DNA of 19,532 nucleotides from contig JBAXOM010000030.1 of assembly GCA_037133215.1 (NCBI GenBank), forward strand, positions 1 to 19,532, written 5' to 3'. Origin of the DNA: F1-60-MAGs149 sp037133215 (GTDB lineage Bacteria; Actinomycetota; Thermoleophilia; Gaiellales; F1-60-MAGs149). The position numbers and the translations under genes were made by a program. Within the stretch, counting starts at the first letter, position 1. Every line of letters begins with the position of its first letter. Below the pieces are notes generated by a model. That model was not told the origin of the DNA. It made no database searches and saw only the letters and a program-made list of their open reading frames with translations. Below, one piece after another: positions 5,989 through 13,775 of the stretch.

Positions 5989-7566
5989 GTGCCCGCAGCA
6001 GCAGAGATCGAGATCGTCGGCCCCATCCCCGCAGTGGCGGAAGGTGTGCTGACGGACGCTGCCCTCGACCTCGCTGCGCGGCTTCAGTGCGAACTCGGCG
6101 CTCGGCGCAACGAACTGCTCGCGGCGCGCGCCGAACGCCAACTGCTGCTCGACGCTGGCGGGCTACTCGACTTCCTCCCCGAGACGCAGGCGATTCGCGA
6201 AGGCGACTGGCAGGTCGCAGCGGCACCGCCTGCGCTGCAGGATCGTCGTGTCGAGATCACAGGCCCAGCCGAGCCGAAGATGATGATCAATGCCCTCAAC
6301 TCGGGCGCGCGCGTGTTTATGTGCGACCTCGAAGATGCGCTGTCGCCCACCTGGGACAACGTGCTGGCCGGCCAGGTTGCTCTGAGCCAAGCAATCCGCC
6401 GCGAGCTCGAGTTTACGAGCCCCGAGGGTAAGCACTACCGCCTCAACGACGAGATCGCCACGCTGATCGTGCGCCCTCGTGGTTGGCATCTCGAAGAGCG
6501 CCACCTGCTGGTCGACGGCACACCGATTGCTGCCGGACTCTTCGATCTCGCGGTCTACATGACCCACAACGCCAAGGAGCTTTTGGCCCGTGGGCTTGGC
6601 CCGTACTTCTACCTGCCGAAGCTCGAGTCGCACCTTGAGGCCCGGCTCTGGAACGATGCTTTCGTGATTGCTCAGGACGCCGTCGGCGTCCCCCAGGGCT
6701 CGATCCGCGCAACGGTACTGATCGAGACGCTCCCCGCAGCATTCGAGATGGAGGAGATCCTCTACGAGCTGCGCGACCACTCGGCCGGCCTCAATGCGGG
6801 ACGTTGGGACTACATCTTTAGCGCCATCAAGAAGCTCCACGCCCACGAGAACGCGATCCTGCCCGACCGTTCGGCCGTCACGATGGGCGTGCCGTTTATG
6901 CACGCCTACACGCAGTTGCTCGTGCGCTCGTGTCATCGCCGCGGTGCACACGCGATTGGCGGCATGGCCGCCTTTATCCCCTCGCGCCGCGATGCCGGGA
7001 TCAATGAGGTTGCGTTTACGAAGGTGCGCGAGGACAAGGAACGCGAGGTCAATGGTGGCTGCGACGGCACCTGGGTCGCCCACCCCGACCTCGTCCCGCT
7101 TGCGCTGGAGATCTTCGATGCCGTCCTCGGTGATCGCCCGAACCAGGTTGACCGACTCCGCGAAGACGTCGTGCCCAATGCCGCTGCGCTCGTCGCGCTC
7201 GGCGAGACACCCGGCGAGATTACCGAAGCCGGCGTCCGCACCAACATCTCGGTTGGCGTGCGCTACATCGCAGCCTGGCTCGGTGGGCAGGGTGCCGTGG
7301 CCATCGACAACCTGATGGAGGACGCAGCGACCGCGGAGATCTCTCGTGCTCAGCTGTGGCAGTGGCTCCACTTCGGCGTCACGCTCGCCGACGGACGGAC
7401 GCTCACACAGGGCCTCTACGCCGCCTTCCGTGACGAGGAAGTTGAGCGGATCGGCGGCCGCCGCGAGGGGCGCATTGGCGAGGCCGTCGACCTGCTCGAC
7501 GAGCTTGTTCTCCAAGAGCGCTTCGAAGAGTTTTTGACGGTGCCGGCCTACGCCAGACTCGCGTAG
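5989..7566 (+). CDS. aceB: Malate synthase A
   Basis: Malate synthase condenses glyoxylate with acetyl-CoA to malate, the second step of the glyoxylate shunt. The 525-residue product matches isoform A (about 530 residues) and not the 720-residue isoform G. Signatures are VRPRGWHL near 161-168, with the glyoxylate-contacting Arg; IETLPAAFEMEEILYELR near 245-262; the family pattern DHSAGLNAGRWDYIFS near 263-278, with the Mg-binding Asp; and NLMEDAATAEISRAQLW in the C-terminal part, with the general-base Asp. The GTG start is fixed by AAGGAG. No isocitrate lyase gene is in the window. The last 19 bases overlap the 3' end of the opposing acetyltransferase gene. Confidence 0.96.
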   Translation: MPAAAEIEIVGPIPAVAEGVLTDAALDLAARLQCELGARRNELLAARAERQLLLDAGGLLDFLPETQAIREGDWQVAAAPPALQDRRVEITGPAEPKMMINALNSGARVFMCDLEDALSPTWDNVLAGQVALSQAIRRELEFTSPEGKHYRLNDEIATLIVRPRGWHLEERHLLVDGTPIAAGLFDLAVYMTHNAKELLARGLGPYFYLPKLESHLEARLWNDAFVIAQDAVGVPQGSIRATVLIETLPAAFEMEEILYELRDHSAGLNAGRWDYIFSAIKKLHAHENAILPDRSAVTMGVPFMHAYTQLLVRSCHRRGAHAIGGMAAFIPSRRDAGINEVAFTKVREDKEREVNGGCDGTWVAHPDLVPLALEIFDAVLGDRPNQVDRLREDVVPNAAALVALGETPGEITEAGVRTNISVGVRYIAAWLGGQGAVAIDNLMEDAATAEISRAQLWQWLHFGVTLADGRTLTQGLYAAFRDEEVERIGGRREGRIGEAVDLLDELVLQERFEEFLTVPAYARLA

Positions 7567-8120
7567 CCGGGCCACTCGACTCGACGTACTTCCCAGACAC
7601 AGTCGATGCCGACGTCGTCCGGCGCGCGCATGCCCGTCGCCTCGCGGTCGCCGAGGAGCGTGTAGCCAAGCCGCCGCGGCACACCGGCACTCACGAGGTT
7701 CGTGACGTCGTGGATGATGCGGAGGTGGTCAATCTCCTCGTCGACAAAAGCGAGATCGGTCAGCAGTCCGGCCGCAATCGTCATGATCCCCTGCCCCGTC
7801 CACCCGTCCGCCAACCAGTAACCAATCTCTAGCCCATCGGGGCCAACGCGATCGTGGAGTCCTGCCGCGCCAACGATCATGTCCTCGATAAAGACGCCGA
7901 AATGGCGATCTGCGCCCGCGTCCCACTTGTCGTTCCACTCCGCGATCTTGCCGATCGCGTCGTAATCGTCGGCGAACCACTCGTCGACCCATGGCAGACG
8001 CGGACGTAGTCGCTCGGCAGAACCCATGATGACGTCGCGCAACTCTTCGGCGTCTTCCGCTGCCCAACGACGGACCTCAACCTCGCCAAACTTGGCCTGC
8101 TCCGTTGCCGGCCTCGTCAC
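7548..8120 (-). CDS. GNAT family N-acetyltransferase (RimJ/RimL-like)
   Basis: The 190-residue product has the layout of RimJ/RimL-type acetyltransferases, which move an acetyl group from acetyl-CoA to a protein N-terminus or small amine. The core is LEIGYWLADGWTGQGIMTIA near 97-116, with the GQGI acetyl-CoA pyrophosphate loop, followed by DVTNLVSAGVPRRLGYTLLG near 138-157, which resembles the usual Asn-x(3-4)-Ser ... lGF segment. It starts at a GTG that overlaps the TGA of the upstream thioesterase (GTGA), suggesting translational coupling, and it is the last gene of the pnt-led run. The stop lies inside the end of aceB on the opposite strand. The acceptor substrate is unknown; this family cannot be assigned without a close characterised relative. 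Confidence 0.88.
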   Translation of the reverse strand: MTRPATEQAKFGEVEVRRWAAEDAEELRDVIMGSAERLRPRLPWVDEWFADDYDAIGKIAEWNDKWDAGADRHFGVFIEDMIVGAAGLHDRVGPDGLEIGYWLADGWTGQGIMTIAAGLLTDLAFVDEEIDHLRIIHDVTNLVSAGVPRRLGYTLLGDREATGMRAPDDVGIDCVWEVRRVEWPGYASLA

Positions 8121-8578
8121 GCTGATGGCACGTCGACGACAGCGAATGTCGCCAAAGCCACCGCCAAGAGGCGATCTTGCTCGTCGCGCAACTTGCCCTC
8201 CGAGACGATCGTGCGGCGCCCACTATGGAGCACCTCAGCCGTTGCCGTGACGAGCGAACCGGGCAACACCGGGCGCGTCAAGTTGACCTTGATCTCAATC
8301 GTGACTGCACGCCGACCAGCTGGCAGTAACGTGTGCGCTGCGCCACCGAGCGTGGAGTCCATGATCGTCGTCACCCAACCGCCATGCACCATGCCGATCT
8401 GATTGAGGTGTTGGTCGCCCGGCGTAGCGGCAATCACTGCCCGTCCCTCGCCGAGGTCGACAACGGTGACGCCCGCGGCCCGCGCATACGGACTCGGCTC
8501 GATCTCGCCGTCCTTCAGCTTCTGAAACAGCTCAAGGCCGGACAGCGAGGTGTGCTTGGGGTCGGTATCGCCGATCAC
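8117..8578 (-). CDS. Hotdog-fold PaaI-family thioesterase
   Basis: PaaI-type thioesterases hydrolyse acyl- or aryl-CoA thioesters. The 153-residue product shows the family signature: Asn59, then GMVHGGWVTTIMDS near 62-75 with HGG (65-67) and the acidic Asp74, then VNLTRPVLPGSLVTATAEVLHSG in the second half. It starts at a GTG 16 bases after the pntB stop; a GGA directly abuts this GTG, so the initiation site is unusually tight and the exact start is less certain. It overlaps the downstream acetyltransferase by GTGA. The position implies co-transcription with the transhydrogenase genes. Substrate is unknown. Confidence 0.88.
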   Translation of the reverse strand: MIGDTDPKHTSLSGLELFQKLKDGEIEPSPYARAAGVTVVDLGEGRAVIAATPGDQHLNQIGMVHGGWVTTIMDSTLGGAAHTLLPAGRRAVTIEIKVNLTRPVLPGSLVTATAEVLHSGRRTIVSEGKLRDEQDRLLAVALATFAVVDVPSA

Positions 8579-8594
8579 TCCAACACCCTAGCGA

Positions 8595-9992
8595 TCAGAC
8601 CGCCTGCACATCCTGCACCAACTGCGTCAGGCTCTTACGTGCATCGCCAAACAGCATGCGGGTCTTCGGATCGTGGAAGAGCATGTTCTCGACCCCCGCA
8701 AAGCCCGACGCCATCGAGCGCTTGAAGACAATCACGTTCTCAGCGTTGTCGACCTCGAGGATCGGCATACCGTAGAGCGGACTATTCTCGTCGTCGCGCG
8801 CAGCCGGATTGACCACATCGTTCGCGCCAATGACCAGCACGATGTCGGTCTGAGGAAAGTCTGGATTGGCCTCTTCCATCTCGAGCAGCTGATCGTACGG
8901 CACGTCGGCCTCGGCCAACAAGACGTTCATGTGCCCCGGCATGCGACCCGCCACAGGATGGATGGCAAAGGCGACGCTGACACCACGCTCGATCAAAAGA
9001 TCGGCCAGTTCGCGCACCGGATGCTGCGCCTGGGCGACGGCGAGCCCGTAGCCCGGAACAATCATCACGCGACGGGCATAGACCAACTGAGCGGCCAGGT
9101 CAGAGGCCGAGATTTCGAGCACCGGCAGTGCCTCGCCTGACGCACTGACGGCCGAGCCGCCGCCACCCCCGCCACCGAAGGCGCCAAACAGGACACTCGC
9201 GACGGAGCGATTCATCGCCTTGGACATCAACTGTGTGAGGAGCGTGCCGCTGGCGCCAACGAGCACACCCGCGATGATCAACAGACTGTTATTGAGTGCG
9301 AAGCCCGTTGCCGCCGCGGCCAGACCCGTGCAGGCGTTGAGGAACGCGATCACGACCGGCATGTCGGCTCCGCCAATCGGCAGAACTGCGGAGACTCCCA
9401 GCAGCAGCGCGAGGACGGCAGCCAGCCAGAGCAGCGGGTCGTTGATGTTGAAGGAGGCGTAGGCGGCTAGTCCCAGCACGATGATCGCGCCCAGCCCGTT
9501 GAGCACCTTTTGCGCAGGCCAGGTGATCGGGCGCCCCGGCAGCAGCTCCTGCAACTTACCGAAAGCGACGAGGCTGCCGGCAAAAGAGATCGAGCCGACG
9601 ATGGTGGAGAACATCACCGAAACGGCGATCACCGCTCCCAGCCTTGCCTCACCAGAGGCACCGGCAACGTGGTACTCCGAGACTGCAATCAACGCCGCCG
9701 CGCCACCGCCCAGGCCGTTCAGCAACGCCACCAACTGCGGCATCGCCGTCATCTGCACGCGTCGCGCCACGAGTGCGCCGATCGAACCGCCGACGAACGC
9801 GGCAATCGCAATCCACGTGTACCCGACGACACGACCATCGACGAGCGTCGCAATGATTGCGATCAACATGCCGAGCGCAGCGACGAGGTTGCCTTTACGC
9901 GCCGTGCGTGGAGACGAAAGCCAGCGCAGGCCGAGGATGAAGCAGAAGGCCGCGATCAGATAGGCAATTTGGATCACGTCAGCTCGGGTCAT
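8595..9992 (-). CDS. pntB: NAD(P) transhydrogenase subunit beta
   Basis: PntB carries the membrane proton channel (domain II, many helices in the first 260 residues) and the NADP(H)-binding domain III of the proton-translocating transhydrogenase, which uses the proton gradient to reduce NADP+ with NADH. The 465 residues match the family (about 462). Domain III shows GYGLAVAQAQH, then HPVAGRMPGHMNVLLAEA, IGANDVVNPAA and KRSMASGFAG, all standard. A run of seven glycines links the membrane part to domain III. The ATG overlaps the pntAb stop (ATGA), and AAGGAGGG at 9999-10006 is a strong ribosome binding site. Confidence 0.97.
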   Translation of the reverse strand: MTRADVIQIAYLIAAFCFILGLRWLSSPRTARKGNLVAALGMLIAIIATLVDGRVVGYTWIAIAAFVGGSIGALVARRVQMTAMPQLVALLNGLGGGAAALIAVSEYHVAGASGEARLGAVIAVSVMFSTIVGSISFAGSLVAFGKLQELLPGRPITWPAQKVLNGLGAIIVLGLAAYASFNINDPLLWLAAVLALLLGVSAVLPIGGADMPVVIAFLNACTGLAAAATGFALNNSLLIIAGVLVGASGTLLTQLMSKAMNRSVASVLFGAFGGGGGGGSAVSASGEALPVLEISASDLAAQLVYARRVMIVPGYGLAVAQAQHPVRELADLLIERGVSVAFAIHPVAGRMPGHMNVLLAEADVPYDQLLEMEEANPDFPQTDIVLVIGANDVVNPAARDDENSPLYGMPILEVDNAENVIVFKRSMASGFAGVENMLFHDPKTRMLFGDARKSLTQLVQDVQAV

Positions 9993-10294
9993 CCCTGGCC
10001 CTCCTTGGGTGGCTCGGGACGACGGCGGAACATCTGCAGCATGCGGTCGGTGACGACGAACCCGCCCACGACGTTCGCCGCACCAAAGGCGACCGCGACG
10101 ATGCCACAGATCGTCTCGACCGTACCGCCCGCTGCCGCACCCAAAACGAGGATCGCACCCACGATCACGACGCCATGAATTGCGTTTGTCCCACTCATCA
10201 GTGGGGTGTGCAGCATCTGCGGCACCTTCGAGATCACCTCGATCCCAACCCAGGCGGCGAGCACCAGGATCACCAGTTCAGTAATCAGACTCAC
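9989..10294 (-). CDS. pntAB: NAD(P) transhydrogenase subunit alpha, part 2 (membrane)
   Basis: This 101-residue protein is the membrane part of the alpha subunit in organisms where alpha is split in two. Three hydrophobic helices are visible (about 4-24, 40-58 and 60-82). The conserved HTPLMSGTNAIHGVV stretch (29-43) is diagnostic. It starts at a GTG overlapping the pntAa stop (GTGA), with AGGAGGTG at 10299-10306 as ribosome binding site, and it overlaps pntB by ATGA. The short Arg/Pro-rich tail is cytoplasmic by inference. Confidence 0.95.
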   Translation of the reverse strand: MSLITELVILVLAAWVGIEVISKVPQMLHTPLMSGTNAIHGVVIVGAILVLGAAAGGTVETICGIVAVAFGAANVVGGFVVTDRMLQMFRRRPEPPKEGQG

Positions 10295-11442
10295 GACGCA
10301 CCTCCTGTACCTGCAAGGCGCTCATTGACACGGCTAGCAACCACTGCGCCACCGCGTGCGATCAACGCGCCCGCCACGATTTCGTCGTCCCAATCGGGAG
10401 CCAGCACGGCGCCCGGCGCGATCAGCCGGACGAAGGCACGCACGTTGGTCGCGTAGAGATCACTCGCGGTACCGGGAATGGCCGCCGCAGGATTGGTCGG
10501 ACCGAGCACCAGCACGCCATCGATGTCGACCTCTTGGCCCACCACCGTGCAGGCACAGTTGCCACCCGTCGACGCAGCAAGATCGACGATCACGCTGCCG
10601 CGTCGCATCGAACGCACGGCCGCCTCCGTAATCAATTCGGGTGCCCGTGCGCCGGGGATCTGCGCCGTGCAGATCACGATATCTGCGTCGGCGCAGGCCC
10701 GAGCCAACGCCTCCTGCTCGAGCCGGTGCTGGGCCTCATCGAGGCCGGTTGCATACCCACCCGCCTGCTCCTCGCCCGCGACATCGATGGCAAGAAAGCG
10801 TGCACCAAGCGATTCGACCTGCTCTTTGACCGCGGCCCGCACGTCGAACGCCGTCACCACGGCACCGAGACGCCGCGCGGTCGCGATCGCCTGCAGACCC
10901 GCCACGCCGGCCCCCAGCACCAGCACGCTACGCGCCTTGACCGTACCCGCCGCCGTCATCAGCAACGGAAACAGACGTGGCGCACGATCGGCAGCCAACA
11001 GCACACCGTGGTAGCCGGCCACGGTGGCCTGCGACGAGAGCGCGTCCATCGCTTGGGCCCGTGTCGTCCGGGGCATAAACTCGAACGCGAAGAGGGTTGC
11101 GCCCGTCTCGGCGAGGCGCTGCGTCCGCGCAACATCGCCGAGCGGATCGAGCAGTGAGATCACGGTATGAGCGGCAGTCAGAGACGCGAGCTCGTCGGCT
11201 GCCGGTGGCGAAACGCGCGCGATCAGCGTGGCGCCGGCGTGCGTCGCGGCGGCGTCGTTAACGAGCTCCGCGCCTGCCTCACGGTAGGCCTCATCGCTGT
11301 AGCCGGACGCGACGCCCGCGCCACCCTCAACCAGGACACGAAATCCGTCCCCCACGAGCGACTCGACAATCGTCGGTACCAGCGCGACACGGCGTTCGTC
11401 CGCCGCACGCTCAACCGGTATTCCAATTGTGACGTTCGACAT
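10291..11442 (-). CDS. pntAA: NAD(P) transhydrogenase subunit alpha, part 1 (NAD-binding)
   Basis: This is the soluble NAD(H)-binding domain I of transhydrogenase. The 383 residues start with the family-typical IGIPVERAADERRVALVP, and the Rossmann motif GAGVAGLQAIATARRLGA sits at 177-194. Alanine dehydrogenase shares this fold, but the directly overlapping pntAb and pntB genes settle the assignment. The ATG at 11440-11442 has no visible Shine-Dalgarno. About 78 bases separate it from the upstream aldolase-like gene, so it is probably the first gene of a run pntAa-pntAb-pntB-thioesterase-GNAT. Confidence 0.96.
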   Translation of the reverse strand: MSNVTIGIPVERAADERRVALVPTIVESLVGDGFRVLVEGGAGVASGYSDEAYREAGAELVNDAAATHAGATLIARVSPPAADELASLTAAHTVISLLDPLGDVARTQRLAETGATLFAFEFMPRTTRAQAMDALSSQATVAGYHGVLLAADRAPRLFPLLMTAAGTVKARSVLVLGAGVAGLQAIATARRLGAVVTAFDVRAAVKEQVESLGARFLAIDVAGEEQAGGYATGLDEAQHRLEQEALARACADADIVICTAQIPGARAPELITEAAVRSMRRGSVIVDLAASTGGNCACTVVGQEVDIDGVLVLGPTNPAAAIPGTASDLYATNVRAFVRLIAPGAVLAPDWDDEIVAGALIARGGAVVASRVNERLAGTGGAS

Positions 11443-11520
11443 TTCGATGCTGCATCCAGTGTTCGACAGAAACCTGTGCTACCTCTTCGTTGCCAGTTGA
11501 TATCCGGCCGATACCTTTGT

Positions 11521-12270
11521 CTAGCGACTCCAACCGGGTTGGTCGCGATCGAGCAGCCGCTTCATGGCTGTGAAGAGAAGCGGCGACTCGTGGTCGGACG
11601 CCTCGGCCCACTGCTTTGCCGTGCGCTCAGCGACGGACTTCTTGGCCAAGACCAATGTGGAGCCAGTCGACTGCGCGAGTACCTGCATCTCGCAGGCTCG
11701 CTCAAGGAAGTACGTGCGCAGCCACGCCTCAGCGGGTGTCGAGCCGACGATGATCACGCCGTGGTTGCGCAAGAACAACACGTTGGCGCCCTTGGCAACC
11801 GCGCGTGCGAGGCGGGTGCCCTCGTCCTCTTCCTGCACCTGACCACCGTAATCGAGCGTGGCCACGGCGCCATGGAACGACATCGAGTTCTGGGTAAGAC
11901 GCGTCAGAAACCCGTCTTCTGTGCAGGCGATCGCGGTGGCGTACGGCATATGCGTGTGCATCACGCAACGGGCATTCGGGCGCGCGGCATGGATCTGACG
12001 ATGGATCTGGATCGCGGTCACCTGGCCACCACCCGAGCCATCAAGAACGTTGCCTTCAAGGTCGACGAGCAGAATGTCGTTCGACTTCATCTCTGACCAG
12101 TGCGGACCGTAGCGGTTGAGCAAGAAGACGTCGTCGTGGCCGTCAATCGCCAGCGAGTAGTGGTTATCAATGCCCTCGTTGTAACCATGGACGGCAGAGA
12201 TGCGCAACAGAGCAGCGACCTCCACGCGGGCTGCGGCAAGGACCTTCTTGTCAATCGTCGGGGTGCTCAT
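11521..12270 (-). CDS. Class II aldolase/adducin-fold protein
   Basis: The 249-residue product has the fold of fuculose-phosphate aldolase, RhaD, AraD epimerase and adducin heads. Zn ligands are visible as His105 and His107 in MHTHMPYATA, with a third at His170 in RNHGVI. The position where sugar-phosphate aldolases carry the catalytic Glu (before the helix ending in RPNA) reads QVTAIQIHRQIHAARP, with no Glu. This is typical of the adducin-like branch and argues against simple fuculose-phosphate aldolase activity. There is no Shine-Dalgarno; a TAGTTT box ends six bases before the ATG, so a leaderless transcript is possible. The gene is on the same strand as the protease upstream and the pnt genes downstream. 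Substrate is unknown. Confidence 0.88.
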   Translation of the reverse strand: MSTPTIDKKVLAAARVEVAALLRISAVHGYNEGIDNHYSLAIDGHDDVFLLNRYGPHWSEMKSNDILLVDLEGNVLDGSGGGQVTAIQIHRQIHAARPNARCVMHTHMPYATAIACTEDGFLTRLTQNSMSFHGAVATLDYGGQVQEEDEGTRLARAVAKGANVLFLRNHGVIIVGSTPAEAWLRTYFLERACEMQVLAQSTGSTLVLAKKSVAERTAKQWAEASDHESPLLFTAMKRLLDRDQPGWSR

Positions 12271-12276
12271 GTGAGA

Positions 12277-12282
12277 AAACTA
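12277..12282 (-). promoter_or_regulatory. Possible -10 box for a leaderless aldolase-like transcript
   Basis: The minus strand reads TAGTTT (TANNNT form) ending six bases before the ATG at 12270, which would place the transcript start at or next to the initiator codon. No convincing -35 is present, so this is weak. Confidence 0.3.
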
Positions 12283-12311
12283 CCAGCAACTGAAGCGAGT
12301 GAGGTGCGAAA

Positions 12312-13490
12312 CTACCCGACAGTGAGCGTCGCACACGTCAGGGCAGAGACATTGCCAACACTGTCTTTCGAGGTAACACACCAGACGTATTTGCCGTAGG
12401 CAAAGTCACGCGGCACAAGCCATCGCACGATCGTATCCGTGCCGGCTTTGTTGACCGCGGCGACCGTCGTCAGTCGACGCAAAACGGTGCTGCCCTTGCT
12501 GCGCCGAATGGTGATGTTCTCGCGCGTCTCACCGGTCTCGCCCGAAATGCGGTAACGCAGGTTTGCCTTGTGGTCGGGCACCTGACGAGCGTTGCGTACG
12601 CGTACCACTGGTGGTGACTGATCCGTCGACTTCGCCCAAGCCACCACATCGCCCGCCAAGAGCGGCGTGATCCAGGCGGTCAGTGTCGCAACACGGGTGT
12701 AGAGCCCCGGCCGATTGGCTGCCCCACATTCGTATCCCCACGACACGACGCCCGCGAGCAAGACGCGGTCGTCGGCAGGGTCCGGTGTGTCTGCGCCGGC
12801 GACCACGGTCAGCGGACCACCACTATCGCCTTGGCAGGTATCGACACCACCTTCGGGAAGGCCTGCACAGACCATCTTCGTGGCCTCTGCGAGCGAAACT
12901 TGATCACCACTTGCGCAGTCCTGATCACTCACAATCGGTAGCGCCGCCTGCATCAATACATCGGAGCTGGAGCCACCGGCAGTCGTCAACCCCCAGCCGG
13001 CAATCCGAGCAATCGCTCCAGCTGCGTAATACCGCGCATCTGCCGTTGACGCGAGTGCCAGCGCAGGACCTGGCAGGTCCGTCGTCGTCTCGATCAACGC
13101 GGAATCGTAGGGACCACCTTCGTTGCCCGACTGGCGCGCGTAGCGAGGGTTGACGGCAATTCGAGCAGCCGCGAACGGTGTTCCGTCGGTGCCATTCAAA
13201 TCCACGCGCCCAGCAACGCCTGTCATCGTGGCGGCCGGAATCACGGTTCCCTTGTCGACGACACAATGCGCGGCCGTCAGGATGTACCGCGTCCCGACGA
13301 TCGTGCCGCCACACGACCATGCATTGCTGTTCGAGACGGTCGCCTCGAGATAGACAATCCAGGGCATCTCGGCAATAGCGACAGGTGATCCACCGACCAC
13401 GCGAAGATGCCGCGCCGAAGCCTGCGCCGGAACCACCGAGATGATCATGGCCATAGCGAGAATGAGAATTCCAAGAGAGATCCGACGCAT
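12312..13490 (-). CDS. Secreted trypsin-like serine protease (S1 family) with C-terminal domain
   Basis: A signal peptide (1-26, ending AQASA) is followed by a short pro-segment and the zymogen cleavage site R30-VVGG. The S1 triad is complete: His75 in LTAAHC, Asp129 in YDSALI, and Ser223 in CQGDSGGPL. Asp217, six residues before the catalytic Ser, predicts trypsin-like cleavage after Arg/Lys. Cys60/Cys76, Cys192/Cys208 and Cys219/Cys255 fit conserved disulfides. The protease domain ends near 277. Residues about 290-392 form an extra Ig/fibronectin-like beta-rich domain that starts SPPVVRVRN and ends with a Cys pair (371, 386). GAGGA precedes the ATG. It acts outside the cell, probably in protein feeding or wall processing; the target is unknown. 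Confidence 0.94.
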   Translation of the reverse strand: MRRISLGILILAMAMIISVVPAQASARHLRVVGGSPVAIAEMPWIVYLEATVSNSNAWSCGGTIVGTRYILTAAHCVVDKGTVIPAATMTGVAGRVDLNGTDGTPFAAARIAVNPRYARQSGNEGGPYDSALIETTTDLPGPALALASTADARYYAAGAIARIAGWGLTTAGGSSSDVLMQAALPIVSDQDCASGDQVSLAEATKMVCAGLPEGGVDTCQGDSGGPLTVVAGADTPDPADDRVLLAGVVSWGYECGAANRPGLYTRVATLTAWITPLLAGDVVAWAKSTDQSPPVVRVRNARQVPDHKANLRYRISGETGETRENITIRRSKGSTVLRRLTTVAAVNKAGTDTIVRWLVPRDFAYGKYVWCVTSKDSVGNVSALTCATLTVG

Positions 13491-13565
13491 ACCGTCCTCA
13501 CACTATGACCGTTTACGGCCCGGTGCCGAGTGGACGTCTGCCCGCCCACATGGCACCGTGCACGT

Positions 13566-13721
13566 ATGGGCGTTCGTATCCTCTTCGGTATTCTCGCGGC
13601 TGGCCTGCTCGTGATCGCCTGGTCGGCGTGGCATGGCGGACTCCTAATCGTCACAATTGGCGCCGTCGTGCTCGCTGGTTGGATGGGTTGGATGGCGCTC
13701 AATGGCCTGCTGCGCCGCTAG
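13566..13721 (+). CDS. Small two-helix membrane protein, hypothetical
   Basis: This 51-residue reading frame from the ATG at 13566 encodes MGVRILFG, then a hydrophobic helix (about 4-20), a short SAWHGG turn, a second hydrophobic helix (about 24-45) and a basic LLRR end. A GTG 36 bases upstream is in frame but adds non-hydrophobic residues. No Shine-Dalgarno is visible. In favour of a real gene are the clean two-helix hairpin profile, the positive C-terminus and a position that fills an otherwise empty gap between divergent genes. Its function is not recognised. It could instead be a chance frame. Confidence 0.5.
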   Translation: MGVRILFGILAAGLLVIAWSAWHGGLLIVTIGAVVLAGWMGWMALNGLLRR

Positions 13722-13775
13722 GTCGAAGGCGTCGAGCACGGCAAGACTCGGGCGCCTCGCGGCGAATGTCCAAAG

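Noticed and set aside
5888..6226. N-terminal extension of the nitrilase frame
   Set aside because: It lies antisense within aceB, is Arg-rich, and precedes a normal nitrilase N-terminus at the ATG ending at 5887.
6163..7575. A 470-codon open frame on the minus strand opposite aceB
   Set aside because: It mirrors the aceB codon pattern in a GC-rich gene, shows no family motifs and has biased Val/Arg/Ala/Asp composition. aceB itself is certain.
10291..11442. PntAa as an alanine dehydrogenase
   Set aside because: The fold is shared, but the overlapping pntAb and pntB genes make transhydrogenase far more likely.
11167..12096. A 309-codon plus-strand frame spanning the pntAa/aldolase gap
   Set aside because: It is antisense to two confident genes and shows no motifs.
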